35,058 bases of DNA from Hyphomicrobiales bacterium. GTDB taxonomy: Bacteria; Pseudomonadota; Alphaproteobacteria; Rhizobiales; Devosiaceae. Shown piece after piece: positions 8,815 through 15,825 of this stretch (position 1 is the first letter of the stretch; every line of letters begins with the position of its first letter). The notes under the pieces are model-generated. The model saw nothing but the letters and a program-made list of their open reading frames with translations, was not told the origin of the DNA and did no database searches. Made by a program: the position numbers and the translations under genes. Location: positions 1 to 35,058 of the forward strand of contig SEEL01000037.1 in assembly GCA_004144345.1 (NCBI GenBank), in the 5' to 3' direction.

Positions 8815-9225
8815 TCAGCGCGTGAGATCGGCTTCCGTCACGATACGTTCGAATGATTCCCTCTCGCCCCGCACGCGATAAAGCAGCGCGCCATGCCCTT
8901 CATAGGGGAGCAGGAACACGATCCTGCAACTGTTGGCAGTACGCTTGATGGCCGGTCCACCACCCGTCATGCGCAGGCTATCGCCAATGCGATACCGATG
9001 CGTCAGCGTGGCGACGACCGGCCGGCTTGCTCGAGCAAGAGCGATCTGCAGCGCCAGGCTGGTTCCCTCGTCGGCATGGATCGTTGGTGACGGCTTCTTG
9101 CGGTTGCCACCAAGCTTGGTAGGTACCACGGAGATGGATTTCAGAGGGGGCAAGTGGATGGTCTCGCTATGTTTTCCGTAGCGACGGATGTCGCAAAGGT
9201 GCTGACGCACGGGCTTGCACCGCAA
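8815..9225 (-). CDS. Small hypothetical protein with conserved C-terminal domain
   Basis: The C-terminal 60 residues (HRYRIGDSLRMTGGG, then CRIVFLLPYEGHGALLYRVR and FERIVTEADL) match an unnamed small-domain family widespread in Alphaproteobacteria. Usually this domain forms nearly the whole protein of 65-100 residues. Here the frame begins with a TTG at 9225 and could start at internal GTG codons, so the start is uncertain. Basic N-terminal region; no signal peptide. Confidence 0.55.
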   Translation of the reverse strand: MRCKPVRQHLCDIRRYGKHSETIHLPPLKSISVVPTKLGGNRKKPSPTIHADEGTSLALQIALARASRPVVATLTHRYRIGDSLRMTGGGPAIKRTANSCRIVFLLPYEGHGALLYRVRGERESFERIVTEADLTR

Positions 9226-9269
9226 TGCTGTTCAAGGCTCAGAGTACCTCGACGAGAGCATCCGGCGGT

Positions 9270-9524
9270 CTAGTGAGAAATGAGCGGTCGGCGCAGCAAC
9301 GGGTAGCCGACGGCATTGTAGAGCGCGTCGATCTGGGCACCAACATAGCGCACCTCGTCGGCCTCAATGACAGCACCTGCCCGTTCCGACGCCGTCAGCT
9401 CCTCGTGAGCGAAGCGCACAGCCTCGGCCAATGCCTCGAAGCGATGGTAGCGGAGCGGGCTGCGCCCATGGTTGGGTGCGGGGAACAGTTCGGCGGGTGC
9501 CCCATAGTCAACATTGTCGTTCAT
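9270..9524 (-). CDS. Hypothetical protein (84 aa)
   Basis: The ATG at 9524 is chosen because it overlaps the upstream stop as ATGA, indicating coupling. The protein contains YHRFEALAEAVRFAHEELTA and ADEVRYVGAQIDALYNAVGY, a layout I have seen in unnamed small proteins of Rhizobiales. No known motif is present. The coding frame continues upstream of 9524 without family-like sequence, so the longer reading is rejected. Confidence 0.6.
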   Translation of the reverse strand: MNDNVDYGAPAELFPAPNHGRSPLRYHRFEALAEAVRFAHEELTASERAGAVIEADEVRYVGAQIDALYNAVGYPLLRRPLISH

Positions 9525-9655
9525 GGCAGCACGCCCAAATTCCGAATGAGCACCAAGGCAAGGCTCGTGGCGACGACCCCGAACAGGAAAGCAAGCTTCC
9601 GCGCGTGCGGCATGGCGCCGGCCACGCGGGCCGGCTGATGTGTATCGACTGGCAT
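9521..9655 (-). CDS. Small single-pass membrane protein (44 aa)
   Basis: A 44-residue protein with one predicted membrane helix (KLAFLFGVVATSLALVLIRN, residues about 20-39) after a basic, probably cytoplasmic N terminus. It ends in the ATGA overlap with the next gene. The start at 9655 has only a weak upstream GAAAG. Function unknown; the coupling to the following 84-residue soluble protein suggests they work together. Confidence 0.5.
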   Translation of the reverse strand: MPVDTHQPARVAGAMPHARKLAFLFGVVATSLALVLIRNLGVLP

Positions 9656-9823
9656 GGGGGGCTTTCGGTTTGGGGCCGACGTTGGCGAGCACACAGTGCG
9701 CCTCAATGCGGACGAGCACAATGGATGTGGCAAGCACGAGCCGATGGCATCGTCGTATCGCCTGACCCGAGACGGAACGATACCTAGCTGAGGATGTTGG
9801 CCTGCACACAAGGACCTCAATTC

Positions 9824-10204
9824 GTGTTCAGAATACTCATGGTGGAAGATGAGGCGCTGCTGGCTCTACCTCTGGAGGACTTCCTAAATGACCAGGGTTA
9901 TCAAGTGGCTTGGGCCGCTAACGCGGTCGCTGCCCTGCAACTCCTGGCCAATTCAGCTCCCCCTTTTGCAGCGCTGCTCACCGATATACGGCTGGGTGTA
10001 GGACACGACGGCTGGTTCGTTGCGATGCACGCCCGCTCGCTAGATCACAATATGCCGGTGGTCTACATGAGCGCCGATAGTGCAGCCAACTGGCAAGAAC
10101 AGGGCGTGGCGGGCTCTGCCATGCTCTCCAAACCATTCTCACTCGAACTGCTTGGGTCGACGCTGCGCGGAGCGTTGGGCACGCCGCCTTACGCTTCTTC
10201 GTGA
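9824..10204 (+). CDS. Single-domain response regulator (CheY-like receiver)
   Basis: A 126-residue receiver domain with no output domain. Begun at the GTG at 9824 (AAGGA upstream) it reads FRILMVEDE; a start at 9794 would add ten residues not typical of the fold. The acidic pair is E8/D9, the phospho-acceptor is D54 in LLTDIRLG, the switch Ser is S83 in YMSAD, and the conserved Lys is K103 in LSKPF. Such proteins take phosphate from hybrid or HWE kinases; none is in the window, so the partner must lie elsewhere. It is transcribed away from the small genes on its left. Confidence 0.85.
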   Translation: MFRILMVEDEALLALPLEDFLNDQGYQVAWAANAVAALQLLANSAPPFAALLTDIRLGVGHDGWFVAMHARSLDHNMPVVYMSADSAANWQEQGVAGSAMLSKPFSLELLGSTLRGALGTPPYASS

Positions 10205-10393
10205 AGCTCGGCAGCGACTGCGTTCACCCGCCAAGGTTATTCCTTAGGTGGATTGGCTTTTGACGTCTATGGATGGGCGCGCGGCAATACACGAGCCTAC
10301 TGAGCTTTGACATCGCGCCGCAATCTGCGCCCTACGGATACGCGATGAGTGCGTAGCTCGACCCCATTCCACGAATGCCGGGAGGCAATATCC

Positions 10394-10591
10394 ATGCTCA
10401 AGACGGAAGCAGAGCAGGAGTGCATCAGGCGCTGGCGCGAGCTGCCGAGGGGACTGCGCTCGACGCCCGACCAGGCAGCGTCATTCGCCGTCGTGCTGAT
10501 GGACAGTGTCGTTTTTGAAACCAGCGGCGATCGATACAGCTTCATCCGGGGATGGCTGCAACGCGACCTGCTGCTGCGCGGAGGGCTTTAG
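10394..10591 (+). CDS. Hypothetical protein (65 aa)
   Basis: The start at 10394 is set by GGGAGG eight bases upstream; the frame is open earlier but lacks signals. The product is a soluble helical protein (CIRRWRELPRGLRSTPDQAA, then YSFIRGWLQRDLLL). The next gene begins 3 bases after its stop, so they form a pair. I do not recognise the family. The 189 bases before it, after the receiver gene, are non-coding. Confidence 0.55.
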   Translation: MLKTEAEQECIRRWRELPRGLRSTPDQAASFAVVLMDSVVFETSGDRYSFIRGWLQRDLLLRGGL

Positions 10592-10593
10592 CC

Positions 10594-10842
10594 ATGGCAC
10601 ACTCACACTACGTCGTTGACCTATTCTACCCCGTCGTCGGCGAAACAAATGAACTTCGCCGCGAGGTAATGCGGATTGAGGCTGCGACCGACTCGGACGC
10701 GACCGAAGAGTCGATCCGGATCAGTAGTTGGCGCAATCCTGCCCGCTTCGATGTCCGGGCGATAACGAACTCAACTCGCAACGATGATCGACTCGTCCAC
10801 TCTTCGCCCTTGCCGCCGGCATCGGCTGACATTGCAGAATGA
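10594..10842 (+). CDS. Hypothetical protein (82 aa)
   Basis: The ATG at 10594 has GGAGGG eight bases upstream, inside the end of the preceding gene. The sequence MAHSHYVVDLFYPVVGETNE then RREVMRIEAATDSDATEESI has no motif I know. It ends in a Ser/Pro-rich tail. It is the second gene of a two-gene unit and ends shortly before the terminator of the convergent cold-shock gene. Confidence 0.5.
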   Translation: MAHSHYVVDLFYPVVGETNELRREVMRIEAATDSDATEESIRISSWRNPARFDVRAITNSTRNDDRLVHSSPLPPASADIAE

Positions 10843-10862
10843 GCGGACGGAGAAGCGCGCAG

Positions 10863-10890
10863 CAAAAAGGCCACCACTGGGGCGGCCTTC
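10863..10890 (-). terminator. Rho-independent terminator of the cold-shock gene
   Basis: On the minus strand a GC-rich stem (AAGGCC pairing with GGCCTT, extended by CC/GG) is followed directly by a run of five T. It lies 24 bases past the cold-shock stop codon. On the plus strand the T-run is poor, so it mainly serves the minus strand. Confidence 0.7.
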
Positions 10891-10914
10891 TCAATTCGAC
10901 GTCGGCCCTGAGGT

Positions 10915-11130
10915 TTAGGCTTGGACTAGTGTCAGGTTGACAGCAGACTCGCGGCCATCGCGACCGGTCTCGACATCGTAGCTGAGCTTGTCATTCTCAT
11001 AGAGGCCGTCGATGCCGGCACTCTGCACCGCAGAGACGTGCACGAAGTGGTCCTTGCCGCCAGCTTCCGGGGTGATGAAACCAAAACCCTTGGTGGCGTT
11101 GAAGAACTTGACGGTGCCAGTAGTGGCCAT
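10915..11130 (-). CDS. Cold-shock protein (CspA family)
   Basis: A 71-residue single cold-shock domain. RNP1 is KGFGFI (residues 14-19) and RNP2 is the HFVHV segment (residues 28-32); the start MATTGTVKFFN is typical. These proteins bind single-stranded nucleic acid and melt RNA structure. The ATG at 11130 has AAGGA eight bases upstream. A terminator follows, and a strong palindrome lies in the leader (11176-11199). The family often has a long structured 5' leader that controls translation at low temperature, which may apply here. Confidence 0.95.
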   Translation of the reverse strand: MATTGTVKFFNATKGFGFITPEAGGKDHFVHVSAVQSAGIDGLYENDKLSYDVETGRDGRESAVNLTLVQA

Positions 11131-11514
11131 GTGGATAATCCTTAATAGCTCGGAGCCTAGGCGAACGAGCGGGTTCCCCCTCTGCATATGCAGCGGGGGC
11201 CGACAAAAACGTTCGCATGGTGGATCAGTGAGCCAAGGACCGAGCCCATAGGGCCGGCAGCAGGCAGCCGACTTGGGCTGAAAACGTAATAGCCGCCTTG
11301 TGACAGGCATTCGTGTCCGAAACAAGGTGAGGAGGCCGCTCGCCTGACTAGAGCATCTTTCTATGCAAGTAATGACTGTTCTTTGATCTGCTTTCCGTCG
11401 GCGTGGCCGTGGATGGCCTTGAGACCAAGAAGATGGTCCCCCTGCCGACGCCGGCCGGCGAGATATCTACCGGAGGTTGCTTCTTCGCAGAAGGGGCGGT
11501 TAGCTGGCGACAAG
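11131..11514. other. Non-coding interval upstream of the cold-shock gene
   Basis: About 380 bases without a supportable gene. It should hold the promoter and leader of the cold-shock gene (minus strand), including the palindrome at 11176-11199, and the space behind the decayed recombinase. No other recognisable element. Confidence 0.5.
11176..11199. promoter_or_regulatory. 24-bp palindrome in the cold-shock leader
   Basis: A perfect 12-bp palindrome CTGCATATGCAG is flanked by five C on one side and five G on the other, with one mismatched pair between. It lies 45 bases before the cold-shock start. As RNA it would form a very stable hairpin; as DNA it could be a dimer-binding operator. No T-run follows, so it is not a standard terminator. 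Confidence 0.6.
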
Positions 11515-12263
11515 TCACCAACGTAACGCCACCTCAGTGGTCCAGATCAATCGCCTGCCAGTCAGGTCTGCTGGTTGGTTCCCGGTGAATATGCCCATGA
11601 CCATTTTTGGAGAGTGAAACGCCAGCGGCAGGATGTGGCTGACGTACCCAGCGTCAAAGCCATCTTCCGCGGCGATAGCATCGATCGATGAAGCCCTGCC
11701 CGTCGAAAGCCGCTCGAACCAGTCGAAGGCGCGCGCGATAGCTGTCACCAGCGTCGGGTCGGCGTGGGACCACCCATCCACATACCTTTCTTCTTGGATG
11801 CAGCGATCTTGTCCCGGATGCGCTCACCGGTGATCTCTCGCTCGAACTGCGCGAAGGACAGCAGCACATTGAGCATCAGTCGTCCCATAGAGGTCGTTGT
11901 GTTGAACTGCTGAGTGACCGAGACGAAAGAGACACCATGCTTGTCAAAGGTCTCGGCGAGGCGGGCGAAGTCGGTGAGGGAGCGAGTAAGGCGGTCGATC
12001 TTGTAGATGACGATGACATCGACCTTGCCATCGCTGACCATGGTCATGAGCTTGCCAAGCGCCGGCCGCTCCATATTGCCGCCGGAGAACCCGCCATCAT
12101 CAAAGCGGTCGGGGATGAGCTTCCAGCCTTCATGTGCTTGTGAGCGGATATAGGCTTCACCAGCCTCCCGCTGAGCTTCAAGGGAGTTGAAGTCCTGCTC
12201 AAGCCCCTCCTCGGAGGACTTTCGGGTGTAGACGGCACAGCGGAACCTCGTATGCTCGCTCAT
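11515..12263 (-). pseudogene. Large serine recombinase, internally deleted and frameshifted
   Basis: The N-terminal resolvase domain is intact from 12263: CAVYTRKSSEEGLEQDFNSL with the catalytic Ser near residue 16, then FDDGGFSGGNMERP and DVIVIYKIDRLTRS. The frame breaks after KKKGMWMGG near 11770. From there a second frame encodes HADPTLVTAIARAFDWFERL and VSHILPLAFHSPKMVMGIF, the C-terminal end of the same family. The zinc-ribbon/recombinase middle, several hundred residues in relatives, is missing. The deletion plus frameshift should abolish activity. The start overlaps the DUF2924 stop as ATGA. The N-terminal fragment alone could still bind partners. Confidence 0.88.
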
Positions 12264-12805
12264 GGGGTCACCTCCGCGCTGCATGCACCGTGTGCGGCTT
12301 TGGCCCTCGGCTTCTTGGCATTGATCAGCCCGAAGAATTTCGGGCCGGACCATTTCGTGCCGGTGATCGCGACGGCAACGGCACTGAGCGTGCGATAGGT
12401 CTTGCCGCGCCAGCCGAAGCCCTTGTTGAGAACGTCGACCAGCTCCGTCGTACCATTCCATTCCCGCAACAGCCTCGTGCCAGGCGAGAGGTACTTCCTG
12501 CGCGGAAGCAGCGACGCCGCTGTTGCCTCCAAATTCTCCTTGCTGCGTCGACCGCCTGAGTGCGAGCGATTGAGCCGAGACTGCTCTGCAATACGGCGCA
12601 GCTCCCGCTTGGCAGCGTTCGTGAGTCCGCCATAGAGCAGCTCCTGCAATCGATAGGCGATGGCGCGGCGGAGGAAGCCGGAGCGGATCTTGAACGGTGG
12701 TGGGACCTTGTAGAGTTCGCGCCACCGGTTCTGCAGCGCGGTGATATCGAGGCCGTCGAGCGCTGCAATCTCGCGCTCGACGTCCTCCTTGGTGAGACGC
12801 TTCAT
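12260..12805 (-). CDS. DUF2924 domain-containing protein
   Basis: A 181-residue basic protein matching DUF2924: IAALDGLDITALQNRWRELY, LRRAIAYRLQELLYGGL, then the end section LSPGTRLLREWNGTTELVDV, YRTLSAVAVAITGTKWSGPK and FFGL. This family is found beside recombinases of the type that follows, mostly in Alphaproteobacteria, and is presumed to assist DNA rearrangement; its activity is not established. Overlaps by ATGA on both sides show a tight three-gene operon. It appears intact although its recombinase partner is broken. Confidence 0.9.
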   Translation of the reverse strand: MKRLTKEDVEREIAALDGLDITALQNRWRELYKVPPPFKIRSGFLRRAIAYRLQELLYGGLTNAAKRELRRIAEQSRLNRSHSGGRRSKENLEATAASLLPRRKYLSPGTRLLREWNGTTELVDVLNKGFGWRGKTYRTLSAVAVAITGTKWSGPKFFGLINAKKPRAKAAHGACSAEVTP

Positions 12806-13413
12806 TTCGTGGTCTCGGCCTCGATGCGATACACGCGACCGCGGCCATCGACCGTCTTCGACACGACGTTGAGGCTCATGCGCTTCTTAAGGGCACCGCT
12901 GATCGAGCCACGCACCGAGTGAGCCTGCCAGCCGGTCGCCTCCACCAGTTCGGCGATGGTCGCGCCCTTTCGCTGACGCAGCGCGCCAATGAGCGTGTCG
13001 AGTTTTGTCATGCGCTTGGGCTCCGATGAATCGGCTGCTGGCGCAGCCGTGCCCGATGGCGTGGATGCCTCAGGCTTGCCGGCTGCCACCTTAGCACGAG
13101 CGGGCTTCGCCCCTGTCGACACAGCATCTGCCTGGGCGTTGTCCGCGGTGCTGACGCCGATCGCGGCCAGACCCGTCGGCGAGATCACCAAGGACAGCCT
13201 CGTGCCATCCTCGCCGGTCATCCATGCCCGCTCGCCAGGCAGAGATGGGCGTTCCGAAAGAAGTTCCTTCTTGAGCAGGCCGCGAAGCTTCGTTTCAAGA
13301 TCGTCGGCAGCGATCTTCAATGATTTCGGTATTGGCAGCGCGAGGCCGGTTTCGCGGCCACCCGCCGCAGAGAGGATTACTCGGTCGGCGTCGGTGAGTT
13401 TGAGCTTGGCCAA
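12802..13413 (-). CDS. DUF3489 domain-containing protein
   Basis: A 203-residue protein heading the recombinase operon. The C-terminal 65 residues carry the DUF3489 winged-helix-like pattern: KLDTLIGALRQRKGATIAEL, then VEATGWQAHSVRGSISGALK and VDGRGRVYRIE. The N-terminal 90 residues (KLTDADRVILSAAGGRETGL) resemble a second helix-turn-helix unit, and an Ala/Pro/Ser-rich linker joins them. Likely a DNA-binding partner or regulator of the recombinase. Intact. Confidence 0.9.
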   Translation of the reverse strand: MAKLKLTDADRVILSAAGGRETGLALPIPKSLKIAADDLETKLRGLLKKELLSERPSLPGERAWMTGEDGTRLSLVISPTGLAAIGVSTADNAQADAVSTGAKPARAKVAAGKPEASTPSGTAAPAADSSEPKRMTKLDTLIGALRQRKGATIAELVEATGWQAHSVRGSISGALKKRMSLNVVSKTVDGRGRVYRIEAETTK

Positions 13414-13700
13414 TTGTATCTCCTTCGATCAGCAACCCGCGCCATCACGGGCCTTGCACTGAGCGAAGCCCGGAACCGGCCGGGCGAGGAGCGCCACTGT
13501 TGGTGGCGAGGACAGCAATGCTCCGTTTGAGGGAGGAGTCGAGTGCAGATGCACAATTTTGGATCACTAGGGCGTGCGTGCCTCACGGTTGTGCTGCCGG
13601 ACCCTACACACAAATTGGCTGGTAGCGTTGGGTCAACGCACAGGTAAGCGACCATGCGCGGTGCTCGCAAGTGACCTCAGCGCGGCGCGCGCAGCTTCCC

Positions 13701-13837
13701 CGAGGCGCGTGCGCCTCGATGTTTTAGATGTAGAGGCACACGACGCCTCGGGGCGCGGGATTTCAGGTCCCCGTGCGGCCGTACGGACTTCAGTCCGTCG
13801 CATAACCCACGGGGCCCAGGCAGAGGACGCCTCTGCC
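13701..13837. other. Hairpin-dense segment, possible structured RNA or recombination site
   Basis: Five inverted repeats lie within 137 bases: CGAGGCGCGTGCGCCTCG at 13701-13718; GAGGC/GCCTC at 13733-13749; CCCCGTG (13769-13775) with CACGGGG (13808-13814); ACGGACTTCAGTCCGT at 13783-13798, nested inside the previous pair; and GGCAGAGGACGCCTCTGCC at 13819-13837. Nesting of one stem inside another is more typical of RNA or of a multi-site recombination locus than of a terminator. Strand cannot be decided. Confidence 0.5.
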
Positions 13838-13893
13838 CGCCCGCTTGCTGGAGCGCGTCCTTCGTCGCGAACTCCGTCCGTGCGACCCAGCTG

Positions 13894-13941
13894 AGGGGAT
13901 AATACACCCGCTGGAATCGACGTGGATAAGTTCGCCGAAAA
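13894..13941 (+). repeat. Dispersed repeat, copy 1
   Basis: Bases 13910-13941 match 34658-34689 at 30 of 32 positions in the same orientation; the shared core begins GCTGGAATCGACGTGGATAA. A weaker match (AGGGG plus an AT-rich stretch) extends to 13894. The core includes GTGGATAA, the complement of a DnaA-box-like TTATCCAC. It may be an insertion-sequence end or a conserved regulatory site. Confidence 0.7.
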
Positions 13942-13973
13942 ACCCCCCTGTGCCGGATTTTTGCGACGCCGGA

Positions 13974-14495
13974 TCAAAGCCTTGACGGCCGCATCGGTTT
14001 GTCGAGTTTAGCGTCCTCATAGCCCTGTTCGTAGGCCATTTCGGACTTCGCGATCATGCGGCGAATCACTTCCTCGCGCAGATAGGTGCTGCGCCGCTTT
14101 TCCTTCTCGCTCTTGAAGCGCGCGCTGGTTTCGGGCCGCAGCCGCCGCACCGGCAGGGGATCGCCGGCCGTGATCCAGACGCGGCATTTGAGCTCGGGGT
14201 GCCAGGCGGTATGCGCCGCCTCGAACACATCGAGCGCGGCGCGCGCCTGGCCGAGCTGCGTAGCAAGCCCCGCCATCTCGCGGGCCGCCACCACCAGCCC
14301 GCGCGCCGGACGCTGCGGCAGGAAGCGCTGCGCGTCGTAGAGCAACGTTTCAGCCGTGACGCGCACACCGGGCGGCACCGCCGCGCCGGGGCGCCGCGCC
14401 GCCATCGCTTCGGCCTGCGCCGCCATCGCCTCGAGCCGCGGGTACAGCGCCTCATGCTGGTCGGCCCTGGTCCGGGTCAGATGTTTCTCAGGCAT
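13974..14495 (-). CDS. Hypothetical protein (173 aa)
   Basis: The ATG at 14495 is preferred to one four codons earlier because GGAG lies six bases before it. The protein is Ala/Arg-rich and helical at the N terminus (HEALYPRLEAMAAQAEAMAA), with a central LLYDAQRFLPQRPARGLVVA, and a strongly charged C-terminal helix (RFKSEKEKRRSTYLREEVIR). It ends YEQGYEDAKLD. No family recognised; the Arg-rich composition hints at nucleic-acid binding, but this is weak. The 256 bases upstream are non-coding. Confidence 0.6.
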   Translation of the reverse strand: MPEKHLTRTRADQHEALYPRLEAMAAQAEAMAARRPGAAVPPGVRVTAETLLYDAQRFLPQRPARGLVVAAREMAGLATQLGQARAALDVFEAAHTAWHPELKCRVWITAGDPLPVRRLRPETSARFKSEKEKRRSTYLREEVIRRMIAKSEMAYEQGYEDAKLDKPMRPSRL

Positions 14496-14751
14496 ATCGT
14501 TCTCCATCGCATTGACGATGGCGCCGATTATCCGCCCGCCCGCGGGGGAGGTGCGTAGATTTGGCCCATATTTCCGCCAAGCGACTGAAAAAGCGTGTGT
14601 TTTCGGGATTTTTCCTTGTCGAATGTAGCGCTTTTCGGGGGCGATGGGGCGCTCGTGGTGGCGGCGCGGCGCGCCTACCAGCCCTAGCGATTGTTCCCTG
14701 TTTGTTCTTGTGCCAGAAATGCGCGCTCCCCGAGTCCCAGAGGAGGCATTT

Positions 14752-15069
14752 GTGCAAGGCCGCTACCCAAGAACCATCGCCGAATTCGCGGCGCAGCAAC
14801 GCGCGGTGCTGGTCTGCTGCACCGACTGCCAGAGGCGCCGCCACGAGCCCAATGACGTGCTCGACGCGATCTTCGGAGCCGATTTCGACCTCTATGCCGG
14901 TTATTCGATCCTTGTCGCCACGCTCCGCTGCGACGCGTGCGGCAAGAAGCACCGCGAGGTGCTGTTCCAGGACGAAAGGCCGGCGGCGGTGGGGACGGTC
15001 GGGTTCGCGGAGGAGATGGACGCGCGGGTGGAGCGGGCGGCGTATCTGCGGATGCGGCGGGTGGGGTGA
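14752..15069 (+). CDS. Putative zinc-binding hypothetical protein
   Basis: The GTG at 14752 follows AGGAGG by five bases, a strong signal, giving 105 residues. Two Cys pairs, C23xxC26 (VCCTDCQRRRHE) and C60xxC63 (LRCDACGKKHRE), could form one zinc ribbon or knuckle. The remainder is acidic then Arg-rich. No family is recognised. It lies alone between two minus-strand units. Confidence 0.6.
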   Translation: MQGRYPRTIAEFAAQQRAVLVCCTDCQRRRHEPNDVLDAIFGADFDLYAGYSILVATLRCDACGKKHREVLFQDERPAAVGTVGFAEEMDARVERAAYLRMRRVG

Positions 15070-15087
15070 GAGACAGTCGAACAGTGG

Positions 15088-15678
15088 TCATGAGTCGAGA
15101 AGCACCCCAGCGGACGCGTCTACAATCTCAATCTCAAAGCGTTCGAGGATACGGAGCAAGACGCGCTCACGAAGATAGGAATCTTTATTTGAAATGGGCT
15201 GCAGCCAATCGGGTTTTGCACCAATGATGGCTCTCCGACGCTGATCATTTGAGTTGAGATCGATCACGTCCACAAGCAGATCGCCGTGCACCTTGCTGAC
15301 GTCGTCAGCATCGCTCGCGGCTGCATACTGAACCCATTTCAGAAGGCGCTTCCAGTCTGCGACGATTGCCATGTCCTTGCCTGCCGACCGCGCTCCTTTC
15401 ACAGACAACACGGGTACGAGCAAGGAGTTGTGCCGGATTGCTCCGAGGAATGCTTGGTGAGAGGACAGCGGCAGCGCCTTCGCTTCGACTGAAGTCCTCG
15501 GGGCGAAGGCTGGATCATTAGCTAGATCATAGTACTCACGTTGGAAGCCAAGTGCGACAAGGATTGCCGGTTCAGCAAAATCACCAGTGTCCAAGACCCC
15601 AAGGATCTGCTCGACCAGCGGCTTTTGGTCGGACAGCTTCACGCTTGCTGACATGCCGGAGATAATCTTCTGCAGCAC
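15088..15678 (-). CDS. Hypothetical protein in frame with the upstream membrane protein
   Basis: The first usual start codon is a GTG at 15678, giving 196 residues. However the same frame stays open for another 49 codons back to the TAA that ends the 15826-18501 gene. That stretch reads like protein (NYLGYHQIDDKRAFI, SGWGQAFGQGLARSED) but holds no ATG, GTG or TTG. The two genes may thus have been one long gene split by a nonsense change, or the second may use an unusual start. The product is soluble with helical stretches (MAIVADWKRLLKWVQYAA; YLRERVLLRILERFEIEIVD). Function unknown. Confidence 0.55.
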   Translation of the reverse strand: MLQKIISGMSASVKLSDQKPLVEQILGVLDTGDFAEPAILVALGFQREYYDLANDPAFAPRTSVEAKALPLSSHQAFLGAIRHNSLLVPVLSVKGARSAGKDMAIVADWKRLLKWVQYAAASDADDVSKVHGDLLVDVIDLNSNDQRRRAIIGAKPDWLQPISNKDSYLRERVLLRILERFEIEIVDASAGVLLDS

Positions 15679-15825
15679 GGCGGAGTCTTCGCTTCTGGCG
15701 AGGCCCTGTCCGAAGGCCTGCCCCCAGCCGGAGAATGAGATACGGTCTTGCTTAATGAATGCTCGCTTGTCATCGATCTGATGGTACCCAAGGTAGTTGT
15801 CGGCGCCGCTAGTTTGGCGTTCTAT

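Larger units (their letters stand above)
13414..13973. other. Non-coding interval with hairpins and a repeat
   Basis: About 560 bases without a supportable gene. The left part should hold the promoter of the minus-strand recombinase operon. The middle (13701-13837) is packed with hairpins, and the right end (13894-13941) carries a repeat also found near 34.65 kb. Both are listed separately. Confidence 0.6.

Noticed and set aside
8422-8856. A plus-strand coding region
   Set aside because: It overlaps two coupled minus-strand genes and has no ribosome site or family-like sequence.
13910-13941. A replication origin suggested by the DnaA-box-like TTATCCAC
   Set aside because: Only one such site per copy, no AT-rich unwinding region, no dnaA, repA or partition genes nearby.
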